A stretch of 64,000 nucleotides of DNA from positions 124,001 to 188,000 of the forward strand of contig NZ_JAHKPO010000007.1 in the NCBI RefSeq assembly GCF_018860365.1, written 5' to 3'. Source of the stretch: Arenibacter algicola (GTDB lineage: Bacteria; Bacteroidota; Bacteroidia; Flavobacteriales; Flavobacteriaceae). A model generated the notes under the pieces. That model did no database searches. It was not told the origin of the DNA and saw only the letters and a list, made by a program, of their open reading frames with translations. Of the stretch, positions 54,442 to 60,847 are shown piece after piece (position 1 is the stretch's first letter; each line of letters opens with the position of its first letter). The translations under genes and the position numbers were made by a program.

Positions 54442-55662
54442 ATGGGAAAGACCGATCTAGTGATAATTGGAGGAGGTATATTCGGCTGTGCCATTGCCTA
54501 TTATTACACCAAAAACAATCCGGAAAAACAAGTAGTGCTCTTGGAGCGCAATGAGTTGAATAATGCTGCTACCAGTAGGGCGGCGGCCCTTATGACCATG
54601 GTAAGGTCCAAACGCTCCTATATTCCGCTGACCATTGAGACCTTTAAAGTAGCCAAGGAAATGGAGGAGGAACTAGGGGAAACTTTGGATTTTAAGGTGG
54701 TGGGCATGATGCATGTAGCAGCAAGTGAAGCCAAGGTAAGAGATCTGGAAGTGTTAATGGATATTGCAAGGGAATACGATCAGGAAGCCTATTACATCAA
54801 TAAGGAAGAAGCCAAGGAAAAAGCTCCTTGGTTAGATGTGGAAGAGGCTTTGAAAATAGGGTTCGTCCCTAATGAAGCCTATTGTGACCCCTATATGTTG
54901 GGGACTTTTTTTGCAAGATGTGCCAGAAACCGGGGAGCTAAAATTCGTCAAGGGGTAGAGGTAGTTGGTATAATACATGAGGCCGGTACGGTGAAAGGTG
55001 TAAAGACTACAGAAGGGGACATCCTTGCAGAGACCGTTGTGGATGCGGCTGGAGTTTGGGCACCCCTGCTTGCTGGCATGGTGGGGGCAGGCCTTCCTAT
55101 GGCCCCGGTGCGAAGTCAGTATTGGATAACGGAACGCTCCGATCTGTTTCCCGCAAATTCGCCCATGGTCCTTTTGCCGGATGCTCAAGCCTATGCCCGA
55201 CCTGAAGGTGGGGGGCTGCTGTTTGGGATACGCGAGGGGAAATCGTTGGTTGCTTCCCCAAAAGATGTGCCAAAGGACATAACGGATTTTGTATTTAGTG
55301 CCGATGAAGGAATGGACGATCTTTTTGAAAACGGGGAGCGACTTGCGCGATTTTTTCCTGCCTTCTATGATATGGGGATTAAGTATTACGTGGCGGGATT
55401 TTCGGGATATACGCCTGATTCCCAATTGGTATTGGGGGCAGTTCCCGGTATAAAGGGTTTTTTGGTAGCTTCAGGGTGTTGCGGGGCGGGTATTTCGGTG
55501 GCCGGAGGTGTAGGCCTGGGTATTGCGGAAATGGCTTCCGGTAGGTCAAATCCCATGGATTTTTCAGAGTTTGAAATTTCAAGGTTTGGTGAAATAGACC
55601 CCTTTGGGGAAGAATGGCTGAACAAGTGTGCCGCCGCCAGATCCAATAAAGTAAGTGGTTAA
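54442..55662 (+). CDS. FAD-dependent oxidoreductase of the DAO (glycine/sarcosine oxidase) family
   Basis: A 406-residue flavoprotein. N-terminal FAD-binding GGGIFGCAIAYYY (10-22) and the acidic end of strand 2 (LLERNELNNAATSRAA). C-terminal FAD-contact FSGYTPDSQLVLG and ASGCCGAGISVAGGVG. The family oxidises secondary or primary amines such as sarcosine and glycine. Inside an AEP cluster it may oxidise an N-substituted AEP (for example N-methyl-AEP) or another aminophosphonate so that it can enter the PhnW route; flavin oxidoreductases (PbfD-type) have been reported in such clusters. Its own stop overlaps the possible GTG of the next gene. Substrate unproven. Confidence 0.85.
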   Translation: MGKTDLVIIGGGIFGCAIAYYYTKNNPEKQVVLLERNELNNAATSRAAALMTMVRSKRSYIPLTIETFKVAKEMEEELGETLDFKVVGMMHVAASEAKVRDLEVLMDIAREYDQEAYYINKEEAKEKAPWLDVEEALKIGFVPNEAYCDPYMLGTFFARCARNRGAKIRQGVEVVGIIHEAGTVKGVKTTEGDILAETVVDAAGVWAPLLAGMVGAGLPMAPVRSQYWITERSDLFPANSPMVLLPDAQAYARPEGGGLLFGIREGKSLVASPKDVPKDITDFVFSADEGMDDLFENGERLARFFPAFYDMGIKYYVAGFSGYTPDSQLVLGAVPGIKGFLVASGCCGAGISVAGGVGLGIAEMASGRSNPMDFSEFEISRFGEIDPFGEEWLNKCAAARSNKVSG

Positions 55663-55681
55663 ACAAACAAGAAAGATTATC

Positions 55682-56686
55682 ATGCAAAAGCAGGAAAAAG
55701 GACGTCGTAAGTTTATGGCCAAGATGGGATTGGGAACCTTGGCCTTGGGAATGGGTAATGTTGGGGCTTACGCCTTCGCTCCTAAAAATGAAATCACTAA
55801 AAAAAACAAAGTCAATATTGGTTTTATAACCGATGTACACCACGGCTTTTGTGCAGACGGGCTTGAGCGTTTGCAGGTCTTTATAAAAGAGGCATCCTCC
55901 CGAAAATTGGATTTTATTATTCAAGGAGGTGATTTTTGCTATGCAACAGAGGAAGCCCAAGAATGTATGGATCTTTGGAACACCTACAAGGGTGAAAAAT
56001 ATCATGTGCTTGGGAACCATGATATGGACAAGGTTACCAAGAAGGAAGCCATGGATTTTTTTGGGATGGAGAGTAATTATTATTCCTTTGATAAGGGCGA
56101 CTTTCATTTTGTGATAATGGATGGTAATTACATTCTGAAGGAAGGGAAGTATGAGGATTATGGCAATGCCAATTTTTATATTGAACAGCAAAATAGAAGT
56201 TTGGTCAACCCGGAACAAATAGCATGGTTAAAGGAGGATTTGGAAAAAACCGATAAACAGACTATAATCATTTCCCATCAGGCCTTTGACGAAATATGGG
56301 ATGGTTGGTCCTCACCCAGTAGGTTTGCGGTAAGAAAAGTTATTGATGATGCCAATAATAGAACGGATTATCAAAAAGTAATTGCCTGTTTCTGTGGCCA
56401 CCATCATGTGGACGATCACAGTTATATAAACAATGTGCACTATTTCCAAATGAACAGTGCTTCCTACTTTTACGTAGGGGAAGGATATGGTTCTGATGGA
56501 AGTAGGGCCATGTACAAGGATTCCATTTTTGCCTTTTTAACCTTGGATCCTTCTGGTCAAATTTCAATTGAAGGTCGTCAAAGTCAATTTGTGAAACCTA
56601 CCCCATTGGAAAAAGGCCACCCCGATGCCCCAAGACTATCGGCATCCATAAGTGATAGAAATGTAGATTTTAAACAAAAAGGATAG
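55682..56686 (+). CDS. Tat-exported calcineurin-like metallophosphoesterase
   Basis: A protein of about 334 residues with an N-terminal twin-arginine-type signal (GRRKFMAKMGLGTLALG, Arg at 8-9). The mature domain has the five metallophosphoesterase blocks: FITDVHHG, QGGDF, LGNHDMDKV, ISHQ and FCGHHHVDDH, so the two-metal site looks complete. The ATG at 55682 is preferred to the GTG at 55655, which overlaps the previous stop. As last enzyme gene of the AEP cluster it may hydrolyse a phosphodiester or phosphonate ester in the periplasm, for example freeing AEP from phosphonolipids or decorated glycans. That role is inference; the fold also covers phosphatases and nucleotidases. Confidence 0.83.
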   Translation: MQKQEKGRRKFMAKMGLGTLALGMGNVGAYAFAPKNEITKKNKVNIGFITDVHHGFCADGLERLQVFIKEASSRKLDFIIQGGDFCYATEEAQECMDLWNTYKGEKYHVLGNHDMDKVTKKEAMDFFGMESNYYSFDKGDFHFVIMDGNYILKEGKYEDYGNANFYIEQQNRSLVNPEQIAWLKEDLEKTDKQTIIISHQAFDEIWDGWSSPSRFAVRKVIDDANNRTDYQKVIACFCGHHHVDDHSYINNVHYFQMNSASYFYVGEGYGSDGSRAMYKDSIFAFLTLDPSGQISIEGRQSQFVKPTPLEKGHPDAPRLSASISDRNVDFKQKG

Positions 56687-56885
56687 CAAAAGAGCAAGTC
56701 CTATTATTGCAAAAGGCACATTTTTCCATTATAGTCTTGATATTGTGCGCTTTAAATGATTGGTGGTTGATTTTGTAGAAAAAAGGGTATATTCAAGTAG
56801 ATTAAAATCCAATCGACGTTCCGAGTATTAAATCCCCTTTAAATCATGCTGTGGTTTTTAGTATTTTTCTATTAAAATAAATGTC

Positions 56886-56916
56886 TATTTTTGCTGTAAT
56901 AACGTCTTTGCAGCAA
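56886..56916 (+). promoter_or_regulatory. -7 box and inverted repeat upstream of the XRE-cupin gene
   Basis: TATTTTTG (56886-56893) fits TAnnTTTG, with no clear TTG at -33. It overlaps the inverted repeat TTGCTG-N14-CAGCAA (56891-56916), a possible autoregulation site for the HTH protein encoded at 56950. Confidence 0.35.
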
Positions 56917-56949
56917 GTTCTTTGCCAGCACATGACCAATAATGGATAA

Positions 56950-57507
56950 ATGGATGACATTCTTATAAATATTGGGCGGCAATTAAAATTGGCCCGCCAA
57001 AAAAGAGATTTGACCTTGCAGCAAGTAGCCAAAAGAACCGGTGTTAGTGCCGGGCTTATTTCTAAAATTGAGAATTTAAGAACCACCCCATCTCTCCCAG
57101 TACTTTTAAAAATAATGCAGACCCTGAGTATAGATTTGTCCGAGTTGGACCTGTCCTCCAATGTAACTGGGGATTATATAGTTATCAAAAACGGAACAGG
57201 GACCAAGGAAGATCGTGAAGATTCCGTTAATCTGGAATATACCCATTTATTGTCCAGCCCTTCTTCGGACAGTAGTATTAGGGTGTATATTGTTAATGTT
57301 GCTGCTGGAGCTTATCGGAAGCCTATCTCTACCAATGCCAATGAATTGATATATGTGTTGGGAGGCAAGGTAAACTACTTACTCAAGAAAGATAAGGTGC
57401 TTATTGAAAAGGGAGATCTTCTTTATTTTGATGGGTCTATACCCCATGGAGTGTCCAATGAATTTAATGAGGAGGCTATCATGTTGAAAATTTACTTTTT
57501 ACATTAA
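56950..57507 (+). CDS. XRE-family regulator with cupin sensor domain
   Basis: A 185-residue regulator. HTH of the XRE type at about 8-62, with LTLQQVAKRTGVSAGLISKI and TTPSLPVLLKIM. C-terminal cupin_2 domain at about 105-180, with NELIYVLGGKVNYLL and KGDLLYFDGSIPHGVSN. Such proteins (PuuR, and many amine or amino acid regulators) sense a small ligand in the cupin barrel. It follows the AEP cluster on the same strand after 263 bp and precedes the proline genes. It is the most likely local regulator of the phosphonate genes; control of the distant gamma-glutamyl amine cluster is also possible since PuuR regulates a related pathway. Confidence 0.9.
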   Translation: MDDILINIGRQLKLARQKRDLTLQQVAKRTGVSAGLISKIENLRTTPSLPVLLKIMQTLSIDLSELDLSSNVTGDYIVIKNGTGTKEDREDSVNLEYTHLLSSPSSDSSIRVYIVNVAAGAYRKPISTNANELIYVLGGKVNYLLKKDKVLIEKGDLLYFDGSIPHGVSNEFNEEAIMLKIYFLH

Positions 57508-57907
57508 GGAAGGGTAAATCCATAGCCCTATTTATTATTACTTGCCGGTTCTTCTATGCAAGGATAGGACTGTTTCATACATCTAACCCATTACAGGGTC
57601 AATTTACTACAATTGATATTATTTGAAAGGGTGGACTGGCATGGTTCATTCTTGCCAATTCTTATGGGCAGACACCATTTTGTCAGGTTTTGCAATAATT
57701 TATTCTACGCTTGAAGGCCTTGAAGCAAAAATTTTCCAATCCAGATTAAAAATCGAATTGCAACAATAGTATAGGCTAAGGGCAATGTATAGGTTTTGTC
57801 TATGTTAAAATCATATCAACAGTTAAACTCGATATGGAATACTGGGGTATCGCATGGTTATTGTGCAAATGGGGTTGTAAATTAAAGTATTAACTTAAAA
57901 ACAATAC
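57508..57907. other. 400-bp gap between the XRE-cupin gene and proC
   Basis: I see no gene, no clear terminator and no tRNA cloverleaf here. TAGGTTTTG at 57790-57798 is a near-match to the -7 consensus but has one base too many in the spacer, and no -33 TTG at the right distance. The proC promoter must lie in this interval. Confidence 0.45.
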
Positions 57908-58714
57908 ATGAAAGTATTAGTAATTGGGGCGGGGAACATGGGATTGACCTACGCGGAGTCCATGTCAAAATCAAAATTGTTAAAGAAAAGAAATTTAATG
58001 ATCTTGGACAGTTCCCAGGAAAAGACCTTGTCCTTAAAAAAGATTTTACATTTTGAAGTACATGAAAATTTGGAGGATTGCGTACCCAAGGCAGATTTAA
58101 TTTTCATTGCGGTTAAGCCGTTTCATAGCGAGGATTTATTTAAGAAGATGAAAAACCTCGTCAATGAGGGGCAAATCGTTATTTCAATAATGGCCGGAGT
58201 AACAATAAAGTCGATGCAAGACCAGCTTGGGCTTCAAAAAATTGTCCGTGCTATGCCAAATTTACCTGCTCAGATTGGGAAAGGGGTAACTTCATATACG
58301 GCTTCCAAGGAAGTTTCAAGGATAGAATTATTGACCATAGAAAATTTATTGGACACGACTGGGAAATCAATTTTGGTAAGCTCGGAAAAATTCATTGATG
58401 CCTCCACAGGTATTTCTGGTAGCGGCCCGGCTTATGTTTTCTATTTTATGCAGAGTATGATGGAAGCTGCCTTAAAAATGGGATTTTCGGCCAATGACAG
58501 CAAGATGTTGGTAAGCCACACTTTTGAAGGAGCGGTAGACCTATTCAATCAATCCGATCTTTCTCCCAATTCGTGGATGGATAAAGTAGCATCTAAAGGA
58601 GGGACAACCAGGGCAGCATTGGATTCCATGGAAGATAACAATGTAAAGGAACTTATAAAGGAAGCAGCCTATTCCGCTTTTAATAGAGCAGTAGAGCTGG
58701 GAAAGGAAAAATAA
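57908..58714 (+). CDS. proC: Pyrroline-5-carboxylate reductase
   Basis: A 268-residue NAD(P)H-dependent reductase making proline from P5C. Seen: N-terminal GAGNMGLTYAESM, AVKPFH, MAGVTIKSM, RAMPNLPAQIGKGVTSY and the conserved C-terminal signature block around GISGSGPAYVFYFMQSM and SKGGTTRAALDSM. Length is normal. It starts a proC-proB-proA operon with 3-bp and 25-bp gaps. The order with proC first is common in Flavobacteriia. Confidence 0.95.
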   Translation: MKVLVIGAGNMGLTYAESMSKSKLLKKRNLMILDSSQEKTLSLKKILHFEVHENLEDCVPKADLIFIAVKPFHSEDLFKKMKNLVNEGQIVISIMAGVTIKSMQDQLGLQKIVRAMPNLPAQIGKGVTSYTASKEVSRIELLTIENLLDTTGKSILVSSEKFIDASTGISGSGPAYVFYFMQSMMEAALKMGFSANDSKMLVSHTFEGAVDLFNQSDLSPNSWMDKVASKGGTTRAALDSMEDNNVKELIKEAAYSAFNRAVELGKEK

Positions 58715-58717
58715 GAT

Positions 58718-59488
58718 ATGTATAAACAGAGAGTAGTTATAAAAGTGGGTACCAATGTAATGACCAACAAGGACAATAGGATCGTTAAGCCTGTTCTTGA
58801 TCATTTGGTACAACAGATAGCAGAATTGTACGAACGCAATATAATGTCGGTTTTGGTTTCGTCGGGATCGGTTATTGCCGGCATGGAAGTGATGGGGGAG
58901 AGCCAGATTACGGACAAGGCCACCAGGCGACAAGTGTATTCGGCCATTGGCCAGCCTAGGATGATGCGCCACTACTACAATATATTTCAAGATTACGGAA
59001 TGAAGTGTGCCCAAGTGCTGGCAACCAAAAGGGATTTTAACCCTGGAAACCACCGCGATAATATGATTAATTGTTATGAAGGCCTATTGGCAGAAGGTGT
59101 AGTGCCAATTGCCAATGAGGATGACGCTGTTTCCTTGACCAACTCCATGTTCTCGGACAACGATGAGTTGGCCAGTCTGGTTGCGGAACTTACCAAAGCC
59201 GATAAATTGATCATCCTTACGGATACGGATGGCTTATTTACAGGACATCCAGATGATAAGGATACCGAGGTAATAAAGAATGTGAGCGTAGACCAGAACG
59301 TGGAGAAATATATAAAGACCATAGACAAAGGTGAAGCAGAAGGTAGAGGGGGTATGGGCTCTAAGTTGAATATCGCGAAGCAGACCGCCTCCAAGAATAT
59401 CCCGACATATATTGCCAATGGTAAAAGAAAACGTGTTATTCTGGATATTGTGGAAGGGAAGAGCGTGGGTACCAAGATTACGGTATAA
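58718..59488 (+). CDS. proB: Glutamate 5-kinase, short form without PUA domain
   Basis: A 256-residue amino-acid kinase that phosphorylates glutamate. Seen: VVIKVGTNVMTN (phosphate site), VSSGSVIAGMEVMG, PIANEDDAVS, SDNDELASLVAEL, LTDTDGLFTGHP and GRGGMGSKLNIAK. The C-terminal PUA domain found in the enterobacterial 367-residue enzyme is absent; the protein ends just after the kinase fold (VGTKITV). Short ProB proteins are known and active, and regulation by proline may differ. It lies between proC and proA. Confidence 0.94.
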   Translation: MYKQRVVIKVGTNVMTNKDNRIVKPVLDHLVQQIAELYERNIMSVLVSSGSVIAGMEVMGESQITDKATRRQVYSAIGQPRMMRHYYNIFQDYGMKCAQVLATKRDFNPGNHRDNMINCYEGLLAEGVVPIANEDDAVSLTNSMFSDNDELASLVAELTKADKLIILTDTDGLFTGHPDDKDTEVIKNVSVDQNVEKYIKTIDKGEAEGRGGMGSKLNIAKQTASKNIPTYIANGKRKRVILDIVEGKSVGTKITV

Positions 59489-59513
59489 CATAAGCTAACG
59501 AAAAATAAAACAA

Positions 59514-60716
59514 ATGAAATTATTAAATACGGATATTAAAAATAAGGTGTTGCGATCCATGATTCGGATTTTGGATAGCAAAAGGAAAGAAATAATAACG
59601 GCCAATCAGAAAGATTTGGATCTTTTTGATAAAACGGACAGGGCGATGTACGATAGACTCATCGTAGATGATAAAAAGGTGGACGGAATGATTGCAGCTA
59701 TCCAAGAGGTGCTACAGCAAGAAGATCCAGTGGGTAAAATAAAATCGGAACAGGCCCTGGAAAATGGATTGAAAATTGAAAACAAGACAGCGCCTTTTGG
59801 GACCATAATGATTATTTATGAATCCAGGCCTGATGTTACCATAGAAGCCGCTGTTTTGGCCTTCAAAGCCAATAATAAAATTTTGTTGAAGGGAGGAAAG
59901 GAAGCTGTACACAGTAATGTTGAATTGGAGAAATGTTGGCACTTGGCGCTAAAGGAAAATGGTTTGGATACCCAATGGATCCAACTGCTGCATATGAATA
60001 GGGAGGAGACCCAGGAGTTTTTGAGGAATCCTACCGAAAAGTTGGACTTGATTGTCCCTCGTGGCGGGGAACGCTTGATTGCGTTTGTAAAGGAGCATGC
60101 CAAATGTGCGGTATTGGTCAGTGGAAGGGGAAATAATTTCCTTTTTGTGGACAAGGACGCGGATTGGGCACAAAGCTTAGAGGTAATCCTAAATGCGAAG
60201 ACCCAAAAGATCTCGGCCTGTAATGCGCTGGATAAAATCCTGGTTGACGTTAATATTGATAATTATTCCGACAAGATAAAGGAGCTCAATACTATCTTAA
60301 ATGGTCAGGGAGTTTCAGTTGTCGTGGATAGCAAAGTTGCCGAGGTGCTATCTGAAAATAGCGTTGTGGAAGACGAGTCTATATGGTATGAAGAATTCCT
60401 GGCCATGAAATGTGTTGTTGGAGCGGTAGATGATTTGGAATCGGCGGTTCAAAAGATCAACAACTATTCCGGAGGGCATTCCGCAACCATCATGACCAAG
60501 AATAAGGAGCTGGCCATGGAATTCATGGATCAGGTGGATAGTGCCGCAGTATATCACAATGCCTCTACCAGATTTACCGATGGCGGACAAATGGGCGTTG
60601 GTGCGGAACTGGCCATCAGTACGGATAAACTGCACCATAGAGGTCCACTGGGACTGGAGCAGTTGGTAACCAATAAATATTACGTTTATGGGGACGGGCA
60701 AGTAAGAATGTCCTAA
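59514..60716 (+). CDS. proA: Glutamate-5-semialdehyde dehydrogenase (gamma-glutamyl phosphate reductase)
   Basis: A 400-residue ProA that reduces glutamyl-5-phosphate to the semialdehyde with NADPH. Seen: FGTIMIIYESRPDVTIEAA, LKGGKEAVHSN, LIVPRGGERLIAFVKEH, catalytic Cys in KISACNALDKIL, and the C-terminal VYHNASTRFTDGGQMGVGAELAIS and HHRGPLGLEQLV blocks. Length is normal. It is the last gene of the proline operon, followed by a strong hairpin. Confidence 0.95.
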   Translation: MKLLNTDIKNKVLRSMIRILDSKRKEIITANQKDLDLFDKTDRAMYDRLIVDDKKVDGMIAAIQEVLQQEDPVGKIKSEQALENGLKIENKTAPFGTIMIIYESRPDVTIEAAVLAFKANNKILLKGGKEAVHSNVELEKCWHLALKENGLDTQWIQLLHMNREETQEFLRNPTEKLDLIVPRGGERLIAFVKEHAKCAVLVSGRGNNFLFVDKDADWAQSLEVILNAKTQKISACNALDKILVDVNIDNYSDKIKELNTILNGQGVSVVVDSKVAEVLSENSVVEDESIWYEEFLAMKCVVGAVDDLESAVQKINNYSGGHSATIMTKNKELAMEFMDQVDSAAVYHNASTRFTDGGQMGVGAELAISTDKLHHRGPLGLEQLVTNKYYVYGDGQVRMS

Positions 60717-60752
60717 TTATTCCATAACCCCTAAAAGGGTATATATATCGAT

Positions 60753-60804
60753 GCGGCGGTCCTAAAGCAATTTCTTGCTTGTATAAAGGTCCGCCGCTTT
60801 TGAT
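60753..60804. terminator. Terminator between proA and GH92
   Basis: GC-rich stem GCGGCGG (60753-60759) with CCGCCGC (60791-60797), extended by CCT/AGG after one mismatch and by a second inner stem AAGCAA/TTGCTT, then CTTTTG. It lies 36 bp after the proA stop and 44 bp from the end of the opposing GH92 gene. Confidence 0.85.
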
Positions 60805-60847
60805 TTGTAGAAGGTTACATGTTCTATAATAGTTTCACTAATATTGC

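Noticed and set aside
55379-56218. 279-codon minus frame across the flavoprotein and phosphoesterase genes
   Set aside because: Both genes on the plus strand have full sets of catalytic motifs; the antisense product is His/Phe/Ile-rich and resembles nothing.
57508-57907. tRNA or riboswitch in the gap before proC
   Set aside because: No cloverleaf, no T-loop GTTCRA sequence and no stable stem set could be found by eye.
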